A DNA stretch of 64,000 nucleotides. Source: Mercenaria mercenaria. Taxonomy: Eukaryota; Mollusca; Bivalvia; Venerida; Veneridae. This document shows, piece by piece, positions 12,030 through 22,669 of this stretch. A model generated the notes under the pieces. It searched no databases. It saw nothing but the letters and a program-made list of their open reading frames with translations, and had not been told where the DNA came from. The position numbers and the translations under genes are program-made. Where the stretch lies: the NCBI RefSeq assembly GCF_021730395.1, contig NC_069367.1, positions 5,206,501 through 5,270,500 of the forward strand, given 5' to 3'. The first letter of the stretch is position 1; every line of letters begins with the position of its first letter.

Positions 12030-12690
12030 GTTATGTTATCATACCGAAGTGTGATATTAACTTGGCCATATACTGTATTTTATGTTAAAAAGCTTTGTTA
12101 TCTTGTTAAATTGTCATGTTGTCTAGCTTATCCATATTATATCACTCTCTATAAACAAAATCACATCGTACTTTAACAAGATAATGCAGCTTTTTTAACA
12201 TTACAGCTTGCTCCGTAGATAAGATAATTCAACATTTTAACAGGATAATATTGGTTTTATAACATAATGACAAGCCCTGTAAACAAGATCACGCGGTACT
12301 TTAATAAAATAATAAAGCTTTTAACATAACAAGACACTATTTGACAAATTTACACCCATCTCGAGATGATAACAGGGCTGATTGTCATAGTAAGACACTG
12401 TTTTGACATGTTAGCAAAACAAATTAACACACATCTCGACATGATAACATGGCTGGTCGTCCGATTGATTGTTTTGACATGTTAACGCCGCATTTCGACA
12501 AGATAACATAGCTTTTTAACATAATAGCACCGTAGACAAGGTCTCACAATACTTTAACAAGATCACAAAACTTTTTAATATAATAACACGATCTGAAGAC
12601 AAGATTACATTTTAACATGATAACATTGCTAGTTAACATTACAGGTCACCCTTTGGATAAGTGAAGATCATACATTGACATGATAACATT
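12030..12690 (+). repeat. Degenerate AACATGATAACA-rich array
   Basis: Many imperfect units of about 30-45 bases around TTTTAACATAATAACA and GACAAGATCACA. A related stretch lies at 13060-13240, on the other side of the palindrome at 12699-12843. Old, decayed simple array. Confidence 0.6.
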
Positions 12691-12698
12691 ATACACTT

Positions 12699-12843
12699 AT
12701 TGACTCTAGAGCCATTGGATATGATGTGATATTTACCGGAAGAGGGCAATATTGACCTAGGCTATTGACCGAGGCGATAGCCGTTGTCAATATTGCCCTC
12801 TTCCGGTGAATATCACATCATATCCAATGGCTCAACAGTCAAT
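12699..12843. repeat. Near-perfect 145-bp palindrome (hairpin element H1)
   Basis: Arms of about 67 bases pair with few mismatches around a loop at about 12766-12776 (TGACCGAGGCG). The left arm begins ATTGACTCTAGAGCC and the right ends GGCTCAACAGTCAAT. The stem includes GGAAGAGGGCAATATTGAC and its complement. It has no coding potential. Confidence 0.9.
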
Positions 12844-13567
12844 ATCTGTTTTATTATATGGGATCATGTTTACGAATAAGTAACACATATTTTTTGCTTG
12901 AAAGTAAGAATAAATGACCTCCATTCTAGTTTTAGAAAATCATGTTTAATTGCGTAAACCCACTGACCATTAAACAAATGAAATATATTTTAAAAGATGA
13001 TGAGCGGTTTCGGCCAATGAAATTAAGGTTATTTTTAGAACATATAATAAAGCTTTTTAGCGTAGTAGGATAGTATACCGTTTTGACATCTTAACAACAT
13101 CACCCTTTGACACGACAACATGGCAACATGTTTACATAATAAGACACCGTTTAGACAAGTTAACACCACACTTTGACATGATAACAATAAAACACTGTTT
13201 TGACAGGTCAACAGCACCCTTTGACATGATAACATAAAATGTCCCGGCATAAGACAGATTCGGCGTTCCATAACGTTATTATTGTTCTGATTTTCCCCTT
13301 GTTTTAATAATAGGTGTTTTAGTTCTACATTTAGACTTAAAGTTCAAATATCTGACATCAAATCTGAATACTTCAAATGAAATTTGAGAAGTTATTTTTC
13401 GATCAATGCATTATTTAAAATGCATACATTCTATTGAACTAGGTAGAATTCAATAGAATTTCGAAATATACACTTAAGAAACGAGGAACTCCTTTATGAA
13501 ACGCTCTTAATCAGTTTTAAAAGCTGAAAAAAGGTTTTATTAAAATACTAATAGTTAAACTCATTTA
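12844..13567. other. Spacer and upstream region of the first glycosyltransferase gene
   Basis: 13060-13240 continues the degenerate GATAACA array. The last 300 bases before the gene are AT-rich without a clear TATA box or repeat, and contain GTTCAAATATCTGAC and AATTTCGAAATATACA. No conserved promoter element can be matched with the other copies by eye. Confidence 0.4.
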
Positions 13568-14836
13568 ATGATGAAACGGAGAACTTACTTAAAGGCGTTT
13601 GTGTTTATGTCGTGTTGTTTAAGTTTTATTAACATTTTAGTAACTTTACAAGCATTCAGGGGCCTAGAAAACAATGATAAAGTTGTGGATTTACTAATAT
13701 CACAAAAACTTGTGAACGCTTTAAATAATGGTACACTAAATAGCCGGAATAAAATAGAATCGGCACGTCAACATACTTCGGAAACCGGAAATGCAAATAC
13801 GGTAAGAAGGAATAATTCTACAAAATCTGAAATTGATTCAGTGAATATTGAGAAGAATAACAATAATACAAAGCAGATTCAGCCAGAAAATGAGAAGAAA
13901 AAACGTTATGGCTCAATGTACAGACCGTTAAATTTTGTACCTAATACTACACATGACAAATCGCATATGGTACCGTATTTAAGTAATGATATTATGAAGA
14001 AGTACCTGGCATTACCTGAATCAAATTATACCCAAAGAGTAATGATTTTAACGCCAATTAGAAATGCCGAAAGAACTTTGGACACATTTAAAACTCAGCT
14101 TGCGAGTTTGAGCTATCCACACCACCTTTTATCCGTGTATTTCGGAGAATCTGGAAGCACTGACAAGACATTTGAGAAGGCACAGATGATTTCACAAGAT
14201 TTGAAAAGTCTTCAAAATTTTACGGATTCTAGAGTTATAAATTTAAAGATGGCCGGTGGAATTCACGGAAATGACAATTTCAGACATAAGAAAGAATTTC
14301 AGAAGTACAGACGCTCATTTCTAGCAAATGCCCGAAATCGCCTTGTACGATACGCTTTCAAGCATGGAGGAGTTTTTGACCACGTGTTATGGATAGACAG
14401 TGACGTACAGGAATTTCCGAGCGACTTGGTACAGCACTTGTTGTTTGCGAGATCGGATGTAGTTGCAACATCATGTCTTGTGAAGTCGCATGAATTTAAG
14501 GGGATTTATGACTGCAATTCCTGGAGAGAAACTGCACTTTCACTAAAACATCAGTCACAAATGCCCCAAGACGAACTTGTGTTAGAATGTTATGCAGAAA
14601 CTGAAAGAATATTTTTGCCATATCTTAAAATTGAGGGTCGTATCGTCAAACTAGATGGCGTCGGTGGATGTGCTCTGATGGTAAAGGCCGATTGTTTCCG
14701 AAGCGGTCTTCTGTTTCCGGAAGTTGTTTATAAGCGTCATATTGAAACAGAGGGACTGGCTAAAATGGCGCTTGATATGGGGTATAGTGTTGTCGGGCTT
14801 CCTTTTGTAGAAGTTTTTCATAAAAAACGTAGTTAG
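13568..14836 (+). CDS. Anp1/Mnn9-type (GT62) glycosyltransferase, copy A
   Basis: 422 residues in one exon. The layout is type II Golgi: basic MMKRR tail, one hydrophobic segment (about residues 8-28), an Asn/Lys-rich stem to about 115, then the catalytic domain. Motifs in order are ILTPIRNA (160-167), FGESGSTDK, LANARNRL, the metal-binding DxD as DSD (277-279), NSWRET (317-322), LDGVGGCALM (362-371) and HIETEGLAKM (391-400). These align in order with fungal Anp1/Mnn9/Van1 mannosyltransferases, which use GDP-mannose to extend N-glycans. It is the most divergent of the five copies: the motif LEGY is LECY here, and it ends KKRS. Two ATGs abut at the start; either gives the same anchor. AATAAA follows at 14851. 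The sugar donor and product are inferred from family only. Confidence 0.9.
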   Translation: MMKRRTYLKAFVFMSCCLSFINILVTLQAFRGLENNDKVVDLLISQKLVNALNNGTLNSRNKIESARQHTSETGNANTVRRNNSTKSEIDSVNIEKNNNNTKQIQPENEKKKRYGSMYRPLNFVPNTTHDKSHMVPYLSNDIMKKYLALPESNYTQRVMILTPIRNAERTLDTFKTQLASLSYPHHLLSVYFGESGSTDKTFEKAQMISQDLKSLQNFTDSRVINLKMAGGIHGNDNFRHKKEFQKYRRSFLANARNRLVRYAFKHGGVFDHVLWIDSDVQEFPSDLVQHLLFARSDVVATSCLVKSHEFKGIYDCNSWRETALSLKHQSQMPQDELVLECYAETERIFLPYLKIEGRIVKLDGVGGCALMVKADCFRSGLLFPEVVYKRHIETEGLAKMALDMGYSVVGLPFVEVFHKKRS

Positions 14837-15240
14837 TGAATTATTTATCAAATAAAAATCTGCATACTCTTCAATGTTTTATGTGTAGTCTCTATGTCCC
14901 GTACTAAAAATAAAACGTTTTGAATAAACATGGTAACGATGAATTTAAGTGACGTTTCGACGGAGTAAGCGGTCTGAAATTAAGTTTTATATCCATATGG
15001 ATTTGTTTTCAAATAAAGTGCACATGACCCATCATTGGATGCGCACTTATAAGTCTTGTGTTTGACAGTTTTCTCATGATCTTTTCACAACCGAATAACA
15101 CTACATAAAAGTCGTCTGCAATAATGAATAACATTTTCTTTTTTAAACATATCGCTTTTGTGTCAATACAGTATTAAAGTCACGGATAAAAAGGTACGTG
15201 ATATACGATCAATAGTCAACCTGATCTTTAAAGACTGTGA
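14837..15240. other. 3' flank of copy A
   Basis: AATAAA at 14851-14856 is a likely polyadenylation signal 15 bases after the stop codon. The rest is AT-rich spacer with nothing recognisable. Confidence 0.45.
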
Positions 15241-15494
15241 CTCAATGCAGACTTGGAGCGCCGGTATAAATTAGTCTCCGGTACATACCGGATTAACTAA
15301 ATTTGAACGAAAATATCTTAAATGTATATATTTTGTAACCATGGTGATACTAACTCTAACCTTTAGTCAGTATTTTATGCATATTGTACACTAAATGCAT
15401 GCGGACATGCAAAAATATGCATATTTTTGCCGTGCGCTACAATTGATAATCACTTTCGGGCATGCGCAGAAGACCGCTCCAAGTCTGCAATGAG
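15241..15494. mobile_element. MITE M2, copy 1 (254 bp)
   Basis: The ends are CTCAATGCAGACTTGGAGCG and CGCTCCAAGTCTGCAATGAG, 20-base inverted repeats with one mismatch. The interior shares TACCGGATTAACTAAATTTG and ATATTTTGTAACCATGGTGA with a second copy at 17577-17830. No gene inside; no clear target duplication. Confidence 0.85.
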
Positions 15495-15535
15495 TTACAT
15501 CGATCTTTAAAAAATGCTGAATATTCTCATTTGTA

Positions 15536-16104
15536 TGGTGGCATATTTCTGCCACCAGATAGCTAGGTAGCTATCGCGATATTTAAAAAATTTGTCTTGA
15601 TAAAGTGAAGTATTCTGAAGAGATTATCTCAATAGTCGAAGGTTTCCTGGAAATATTATTGCGATAATTTACATAACTATCTCGATATTCTTTGCATAAG
15701 TGCCCACAGTTGCCATTTATTAGCATGATAGCTATCTCGATACTTTCAGCGATTATCTTGATATTTCGAACTTTTCTGAAAACTTTATCTAAACAGCGTA
15801 AAGTTCCGTGGAAATAAAAAGCATATCTCGATAACAATAATCAACTGCGATAATGTTTGCAGAAAAATGCACAACTTTTCTGGAAAGTTTTAAATATTAT
15901 CGTAATAGCTACCAAGTGTAGCCCGTGGCAGTTTCAATTATTTACGCGAAATTTTGTGCTAAAATGTTTTCAAGAAACAATTAAAATATCTATAAAAGAT
16001 AATGTATGCTGAAATATTTTCAGAAAACAGCACAAATTTCATGGAAAGTTTACAATATTATCGTGATAGTTATCTAGCTATCTCGTGGCAGAAATATGCC
16101 ACCA
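15536..16104. mobile_element. TIR element with ~50-base ends and TA duplication
   Basis: Both ends read TGGTGGCATATTTCTGCCAC inward and stay similar for about 50 bases (GATAGCTAG, CTATC.CGATA). The outer 22 bases form their own hairpin. TA flanks both ends (15534-15535, 16105-16106). The interior has many TATCGCGATA/ATCTCGATA motifs and no transposase, so it is non-autonomous. Confidence 0.85.
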
Positions 16105-16106
16105 TA

Positions 16107-16888
16107 CTATTGATTATGGCCTAGTTCGGTTACCTACTATAGTAACGATGGTACTTGAAATGATTATGGCCTCGGACTGCCTCCATCAGTAGATCACGCT
16201 CGATCATGCGCATGTGCAGACACACTCCATAATTATATCAAGGGTATACAATTGTAGGTGACCGAGCTAGGCCAAAGTCATGTAGGACAGCCACTTGAGA
16301 AGACCGTTGTGCCATGCTGAACCCTAAAAGTTTAACCGCATATTACTTATTAAGAACTCAACACACGGTGGATACATAGTTATGCACTGTGTAATGACAT
16401 TTCGATATGAGCATTTACTTTTTAACAATATTCATTTTGCAGATATCGTTTAATGTACTAAAACAGAAGGTTTACACTGCCCCAAAACTGTCCTTAAACT
16501 GGAAGTCTTTAAATTAGGTAAACTTCCTTCCATAAAAAAGCTAATGTTCTATGAAACTGTATTGTAATGTCTGACATAGAGACACATTTAGCGCCAATGG
16601 TATGTGAAACCGTCTTTTTTTGTATTTTTAGCCAAATCCTATCCATAACTATATTAGTGTTTAGCCTTAAAATGTAGGTACCTGATATTTAGGACATACC
16701 GTAAACATAAACGAACATACCGTTTTTCTTTTGTAACATGTGTACCGATAAAACTGTTCAAATAAATTGCAAAAAAGGCGTGGAAATCAACACGAATTTT
16801 AATAAAATGGTGAAGTATACGTTATTTACCACATGTGCATAGCGGTACGCCCATTGTGAGGCTTATTTCTCGAAAGCTGCTGAATATA
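16107..16888. other. Intergenic, nothing recognised
   Basis: Contains two GATTATGGCCT motifs (16113 and 16162) but no gene and no clearly bounded repeat. Confidence 0.4.
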
Positions 16889-17196
16889 TGTCACAGGGTG
16901 ACACAGGTTCTCCCCTTACGTGACCAAGTCCGTACCGTGACATACACCCCCACAAATTGGAAATTCGTCCTCGAATTCCGGAGATACAGAATATTGCAAG
17001 GCGTCGTAAGACTGACCAAGCATGCATGCCAAGGTCCCATGTTGGGCGCCAAATGTTACAGGGTGAGAAAAATGTGCAGTCAGTCCGGGGCTCGAACCCG
17101 GGACCTCTCGCTTACAGGGCGAGTGCTCTACCGACTGAGCTAACCGGCAGCCTGGCACATATTCTCCCCTTATGTGACCAAGTCCGTACCGTGACA
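16889..17196 (-). mobile_element. Gypsy-like LTR miniature (TRIM-like fossil) with tRNA-like block
   Basis: On the minus strand the first terminal repeat runs 17196 to 17054 (143 bp, TGTCACGG...TGTAACA). A TTGGCGCCCAACATGGGACC primer-binding-like site follows directly, then about 110 bases of interior ending in a short purine tract (TGTGGGGGTG). The second terminal repeat is 16942 to 16889 (54 bp, TGTCACGG...GTGACA). The terminal repeats share TACGGACTTGGTCAC and AAGGGGAGAA. There is no protein gene; the interior keeps only what looks like the extreme 3' end of a gypsy-type polyprotein region. Only the longer repeat holds the tRNA-like block. It is a broken, gene-less remnant of moderate age. 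Confidence 0.75.
17078..17149 (-). other. tRNA-like sequence within the LTR
   Basis: Folds as a 72-base cloverleaf: D stem GCTC/GAGC, anticodon stem CTCGC/GCGAG with loop CCTGTAA (TGT by position, which would read threonine codons), and T stem CCGGG/CCCGG with TTCGAGC loop. The A box TAGCTCAGTCG and a near-consensus B box GGTTCGAGCCC are present. Against a working tRNA: the acceptor stem has mismatches and base 33 is C instead of the near-invariant T. It is better read as a Pol III promoter-like module inside a mobile element. Confidence 0.7.
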
Positions 17197-17576
17197 CATA
17201 TTTATCATATTCTTATTCATCCGATATTCTTATTCATCCGAATAAGTGATGTGCTTCGGCTCCGTAAGTTTCATTCGCGAAATATAGGTCAGAGATAATC
17301 AATTACAATTCTTAAACAAAATAACCCTTTTCTTTCAAAATATTAATTCAGATTAAAAGATAAACAATTTGATAGAACAATTATTATCATTTTGAAAATT
17401 TTCCTTATCGTGTAGTCATACTTAGCAGCTGATATGTTGATGGCCGAGTTCGATTACTTAGGATAGGAGCATAACTTTCAGTTTAACCGACTAAGAGTTT
17501 TTTCGACTAAAAGGTTGTAAAGATCGATAGCCAGACATTAATTTTAGGTTGGTTTTTTTTTTTTTGGCTGTGACTA
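17197..17576. other. Intergenic spacer
   Basis: Short TATTCTTATTCATCCGA duplication at 17207-17243 and a poly-T run near 17552. No gene. Confidence 0.4.
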
Positions 17577-17830
17577 AAAACAGATCTGGTGCGCCTGTGA
17601 TATATTACAGACTCCGGTATATACCGGATTAACTAAATTTGAAAGAAAAATATCCTAAATGTATATATTTTGTAACCATGGTGATACTAACCCTAACCTT
17701 TAGTCAGTATATTATGCATATTATACACTAAATGCGTGCGGACATGCAAACAATATCGTAATTTGCCGTGCACTCCTATTGATAATAATTCCGGGCATGC
17801 GCAGAACGGCTGCACCAGCTCTGTAATGAG
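17577..17830. mobile_element. MITE M2, copy 2
   Basis: Colinear with 15241-15494 over its whole interior (ACCGGATTAACTAAATTTGA, ACCTTTAGTCAGTAT, GGGCATGCGCAGAA). The inverted ends differ from copy 1 (CAGATCTGGTGC and GCACCAGCTCTG). They still pair with each other, so the ends have drifted in a matched way or come from a related subfamily. Confidence 0.8.
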
Positions 17831-19151
17831 AAACATCGGGTTTTTTTTCAGTACATATTATACTGTTACGACTACCGTATTGAAAGACATTTCACACACG
17901 CCTACAGTGTCATGACGGAAGATGTGAACGTTCAGTTACTGTAATTCTTGACTGTTTACGCATGCGAAAAAAGCACTTGCAAAAACGACGGCTTTAATTA
18001 AACCTTCGGTAAAACTGATAATGCTGCTTTGGCCATATTACGCCTATGACAAATTTAGTGATCACTGTAAGTTTTATGGAACAACGGCGTGTGCCACTTG
18101 GGCCGTATTACGCCAATGATCACTGTAAGTCAATAAACACGGATTTATACTTTTTTATATATTAATAGAAAATTTAAAAAAATACATATTTTGTTTATTC
18201 TCAAACGTTGCCTTTTCTTGTATTGTCATTTATCAAAATGAGACGGCTCATTGGATTCCCTCCTTTAGTTTTAAAGACCTGCTCCCGTCCTACCTTTTAA
18301 CCTTAAATTGTCTCTGAAAAAGCATGAAAATCCTGACTATGAACAGTGACGCCTGTCAAAATAAGTCTATTTTATATAAAATTCTATATAAAATACCTGT
18401 GGTTTTGCGTGCATAAGTGTGGCGCTTGGCCGTTAACTGTTACCTATTGTAATCATGGGTTGCATACACACAACAGAATTTGAATAGCCGCGGAGCAGGG
18501 CTTTAATGTAAGTGTTGGACAACATGCTGATACATTAAATACAAAACAGAGCTGATAGACTGATATTTATGCTCCGTATTTTCTCTCTTTGCTTTCATGC
18601 TTTATTAGTTAAAACACATTTATTCCCAAATAGTAAACATATACACTGATACTTTGTCATACATTGAATATAAGAACTCGGGAAAGGATAAGAATGGAAG
18701 ACAAGTCTTATAGAATTCTTCTCCTTCGCGGACAATTAACTTGTAGACATATTATAAGTTTATAGCTAAAATGGGACTAGAAAAAAACAATGTCATCTGA
18801 AAACAAATGTGCACAGATTGTCAATTCAGTATTTATTGTTAAAGAAAAATAGACGAAAAAGGGTTTAATACAAGAAGTTTAAGGTGTTGAATGGTGAAGT
18901 AATTATTTGGTAATGATATCTATTGCGTGATAGTCTTTACTATAAAGATAGAAGCGTTGAAGTTTGTCTTAAACGAAGGGGTCATTTGACTTATAAGAAT
19001 CTCTTGCTGTCCGATATGAAAGACTGTACGTTTCATTACAATCCCTTCTTTGACGTCATGTATATGAGAACTTAAACCAATACATAGAAATTACCAGTAG
19101 AGTTATGGGACTTAGTCGACATTCATTCCGCCAGGTTTTATACAATTCCCT
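17831..19151. other. Intergenic, nothing recognised
   Basis: AT-rich. A repeated pair GCC(A/G)TATTACGCC(T/A)ATGA with GATCACTGTAAGT lies at 18030-18130, too short to classify. A small self-complementary run lies near 18368-18400 (TATTTTATATAAAATTC). Confidence 0.4.
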
Positions 19152-19364
19152 TTTACCTTTAGCCTGCAGGCGGCAAGCGATTCTGTCTTTGCGACCAGTG
19201 CTGACCAGGATCAATCTGCACATCCGTGCGGGCTAAACTTGGTCTGCACTGTTCGATATTCTGTCAATAAATTTTTACTGAACACCCCTTTGAATAGTAA
19301 ATGGTACAGCCCAAATTGCAGGATGGACCAGTTCATTTTAAAAATTTAGCAGGGTAACGATTAA
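19152..19364 (+). mobile_element. MITE M3 (TTAA type), copy 1
   Basis: Starts CCTTTAGCCTGCAGGCGGCAA and ends with a decayed TTTAGCAGGGTAACGATTAA. The interior carries GCGACCAGTGCTGACCA, TCTGCACATCCGTGC and GGTCTGCACTGTTCG, all shared with copies at 21228, 33112, 39145 and 50729. This places it in one family about 200 bp long. Confidence 0.8.
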
Positions 19365-19539
19365 AAAATGTAACTGTCCAGAGTGAACACGCCACGTGTT
19401 GTAACTGATGAAGTGATTAACAGTCTGTTACATGCGAGAAACATCAACGGAAAACAATTTTCTTTTCAATGCTTAACATATTGTAGTTTCACCTAGTTTC
19501 TTTACCTTTTGTTCAAATCAATATGATCTAGACATAAAA
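19365..19539 (+). other. Upstream region of copy B
   Basis: AT-rich region with no clear TATA box. The start codon context is AAAATGA with A at -3, a favourable animal initiation context. Confidence 0.35.
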
Positions 19540-20865
19540 ATGAAACGGAAATATAAACATATCTTAGGTAAAATATATCTTGTAGGGATATTCTGGATTT
19601 TACTGACTATATTAGTTAAACAAATTATACAATATGATGGAAATGAAGTACAAGCAAACATTGCTCCAAGACGTTTGGATCAACATACTATACAACAGAA
19701 CGGAACAATATCAAAGCTTGTTTCTGTGCAAACAAACGCCACATCAGCGAAAAAACAAGACAGTACAGTTAAACCAACAACAAAGCTTGTTTATGTGAAA
19801 ACAAATGCCACAGCAGCGAAGCAACAGAGTGTAATTAAACCAACAACAAAGTCTGTTTCTGTAAAAACAAACGTCTTACCAGCAAAGATACTCGATACAG
19901 TTAAACCGAAGAAAGAGCATGATGAAAATGATGTGTCCTTCTGGAAACAACCGTTGGATTATGTTCCCGATTTATCTGAGACACAAAATAGTGACAAGGT
20001 GCCATATCTTTCGCATAAAGTAGCAAGCAAGTATCTGGAATTACCAAACATTGAATATAAAGATAAAATAGCTATTTTGACTCCACTACGAAATGCAGAA
20101 TACGCTCTTGAACAATACGCAAAACAAATTGTGAATCTGACGTACCCTCATGCTTTAATCTCGATATATTTTGGAGAGGATGGAAGTAATGACAAAACAT
20201 TTGAAAAAGGAAATCAAATAGTGCAACAACTTAAGAGACGAAACAACTTTGCTGAAGTTGCAGCTTTAAAATTAAACATATCCGGCGGCATACATGAACT
20301 AGTTCAAGTACGACATCTGAAAGAAAGTCAACAATATAGAAGAGAACATATTGCTTTGGCAAGAAATCGTCTACTCCGCTTTGCTCTAAAGCAAAACAAA
20401 TTCGATTATATTCTGTGGATAGATAGTGACGTTGCAGAAATTCCGCCTGACCTCGTGCAGCAAATGCTCTTCGCGAAATCTGATGTCGTGGCAACAAGTT
20501 GTTTGATGAGAAGTCTTGGATATAAAATGAAATATGACAGGAATTCTTGGAGGGAGACGAATGCTTCCATAAAACAGCAGTCAGAACTTGAACCGGATTA
20601 TCTTGTAGTGGAAGGTTTCGGCAGATCTCTAAGAATTGCTCTTCCAGATCTTAAAAGTGAAGGTCGTGTAGTTCCTTTGGATGGAGTAGGTGGTTGTGCA
20701 CTTATGATCAAAGCCGACTGTCACCGAAGTGGTTTGCAGTTTCCGGAAGTTGTCTACAAACATCATATTGAAACAGAAGGTCTCGCAAAAATGGCACGTG
20801 ACATGGGATATAGTGTTGTAGGTCTTCCCTTCGTAGAAGTTTTTCATGAGTCAACAGAAAAATAA
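19540..20865 (+). CDS. Anp1/Mnn9-type (GT62) glycosyltransferase, copy B
   Basis: 441 residues, the longest copy, in one exon. Basic tail MKRKYKH, membrane anchor about residues 11-29, then a long stem. The stem holds three tandem repeats of about 22 residues (about 59-81, 82-103, 104-124) built on K(L/S)V.V.TN.......VKPTT, rich in Thr and likely O-glycosylated. The catalytic domain begins near 175 with AILTPLRNAEYAL and shows FGEDGSNDKT, ALARNRLLRF, DSD (295-297), NSWRET, VEGF, LDGVGGCALM and ETEGLAKMARDMGY. All residues conserved across the cluster are present and the frame is open throughout, so it looks functional. The stem repeat is absent from the other copies, so copy B's reach from the membrane differs. 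It is separated from copy C by about 10 kb of repeats. Confidence 0.92.
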   Translation: MKRKYKHILGKIYLVGIFWILLTILVKQIIQYDGNEVQANIAPRRLDQHTIQQNGTISKLVSVQTNATSAKKQDSTVKPTTKLVYVKTNATAAKQQSVIKPTTKSVSVKTNVLPAKILDTVKPKKEHDENDVSFWKQPLDYVPDLSETQNSDKVPYLSHKVASKYLELPNIEYKDKIAILTPLRNAEYALEQYAKQIVNLTYPHALISIYFGEDGSNDKTFEKGNQIVQQLKRRNNFAEVAALKLNISGGIHELVQVRHLKESQQYRREHIALARNRLLRFALKQNKFDYILWIDSDVAEIPPDLVQQMLFAKSDVVATSCLMRSLGYKMKYDRNSWRETNASIKQQSELEPDYLVVEGFGRSLRIALPDLKSEGRVVPLDGVGGCALMIKADCHRSGLQFPEVVYKHHIETEGLAKMARDMGYSVVGLPFVEVFHESTEK

Positions 20866-21227
20866 CGTTTATTCTCTCTTTTGCGGAAACATACATATTT
20901 AAATATAAGAAATTAAACACTGCTTCTTAGAATCAAAGAACATTTTCTATGCAAACTTTCAAATTTCACAGGACGCACCGTCACAGATATCAAAATCATA
21001 GTTGCTGCTAAATCAAAGAAGAGTAAACCAGTGTCTAAACTGAGAAGACAATTAATTAGTGACTTAAACAAAAGAAAATACATTTAAACGGCTTTCGTTT
21101 TTAACATAGACCAATATACTCAATACATATTTGATGCTACACGTTTTTAACACTTTTTTTTAATTTGTTAAATACACTCAGAACTGTACAAAGCAGCCGT
21201 CAGTGGGAGCGATGTAATCTGCCTACT
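20866..21227. other. 3' flank of copy B
   Basis: No canonical AATAAA within the first 150 bases by eye; AATATAAGAAATTAAACAC occurs near 20900. Otherwise spacer without recognisable features. Confidence 0.35.
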
Positions 21228-21545
21228 TTACCCTTTCCCTACTAAATTTCTAAAATGGACTGGTCCCTCATTCAATTTGGACAGTACAATTTATTATCAA
21301 TAGGGGTGTTTACTGAAAATTTACTGACTGAATAGCGAACAGTGCATACGATGATCAGCCTGCATGGATGTGCAGGCTGATATCTTGGTCTGCACTCTGC
21401 ACGGATGTGCAAGCTGATCTTGGTCTGCACTCTGCATGGATGTGCAAGTTGATCTTGGTCTGCACTCTGCACGGATGTGCAGGCTGATCTTGTCTGCACT
21501 GATCGCAAATGCAGAATCACTTGCCGGCAGCAGGATAAAGGTTAA
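21228..21545 (-). mobile_element. MITE M3, copy 2, with internal tandem expansion
   Basis: Reverse orientation to copy 1. It ends CCGGCAGCAGGATAAAGGTTAA. The element is over 300 bp instead of about 205 because the block GCACGGATGTGCAGGCTGATC / TTGGTCTGCACTCT is repeated about four times (21360-21500). The frame read through the expansion is an artefact. Confidence 0.85.
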
Positions 21546-21897
21546 GATAGGTGACAGTTTAAGAATTTAAGACATCAAAAGTCACTTCGGGAAGTAAGAC
21601 GACGGGCTACTTAAGGCAAGTGGCTGCTTAACACAACTGACCTCTAATGCAGGTTTAATAGTACTGCAAACAGTTTAAATTCGTAACAATGCTGTTCGGA
21701 AAATATAACTAAATCTACACTGAAAATAGATTTAAAAAATCAACAATGCATAAGTTTATATAGTGTACAAAATTGATTCCCACCAAAGATCAAGTCACAG
21801 CTGCGACAGTCTACATGAATTCATATGTGCAACGCTAACTTAATCAAAGCTTTGTCGATTTTAGTTATTCTTCCTTTTCTGAATGAATTCATATCGA
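21546..21897. other. Intergenic spacer
   Basis: No gene or bounded repeat seen. Confidence 0.35.
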
Positions 21898-22026
21898 CAA
21901 TCGTCAATTTCCGTTTTTCTCCGTATTCTCCATACACGATTTCGGCATGTATTACGAAAATGGCCGAAGCATAGCGAAATCGCATTCGGAAGATACGTCA
22001 TCGCACGGAAACTGCCGATTGTCGTT
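21898..22026. mobile_element. Small inverted-repeat element
   Basis: CGACAATCGTCAATTTCCG at the left pairs imperfectly with CGGAAACTGCCGATTGTCG at the right. The 129-bp interior is rich in CCGAA/TTCGG motifs. A weaker relative lies at 10632-10770. Confidence 0.55.
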
Positions 22027-22669
22027 ACGAAAGATATTTACAGCTGTTGTAGATTTCCATTCAAATTATGTCAAGTTCATAAGGCAAATGTTCACAATTA
22101 CTTTCCGTTTGCTATTGTGTTAAACGTGTTTAACGTGTGCCTACCTAAAATTGAAATTTGATGATAAAAACCATCTTATATCGTAATTGTCATGTAGCAC
22201 ATATTTGTTGGTCAGAAGTAAGTTGCAGCATTTAACAAGCCAGAATATTTTTCTATCAATAACGACAATATAACTCTGACTTGTTTTGACAAAGCTAGTT
22301 CCCTTTTTCGCTTGGAAAATGTATTGAAACTGATACTTCCTCCAATATTTCTGAAACCTGTATATGCGTTTGATTCATGCTTCACACATCGTTGGTAACA
22401 TAATGCAAGTTTTTTCATACCTAGTGCCACAACTCTGACGTATATTATGGCAAAATTAGTCAAATGAAACTTCAGAACTGCACGTACCATGGCCGTAATT
22501 CATCAACGTTTATCAAAATTTAAGTCTTAAATTAAGTCAAAAAATTACACTTGAATTCAAAAAATGTTAACTGTTTGTTTTGTTTTGCTTTGTCATTGTA
22601 AACTATGCTTAGACATGTAAGAAATAAAATATGTATGAATATTCTTTGAAAGCAATATATCAACAGGTC
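22027..22669. other. Intergenic, nothing recognised
   Basis: A 92-codon minus-strand frame lies here (22212-22490), but it has no recognised domain and no intron signals that I would trust. Not called. Confidence 0.35.

Noticed and set aside
17078-17149. A functional tRNA-Thr gene
   Set aside because: Good internal stems, but the acceptor stem mispairs, base 33 is C, and it lies inside a terminal repeat of a mobile element.
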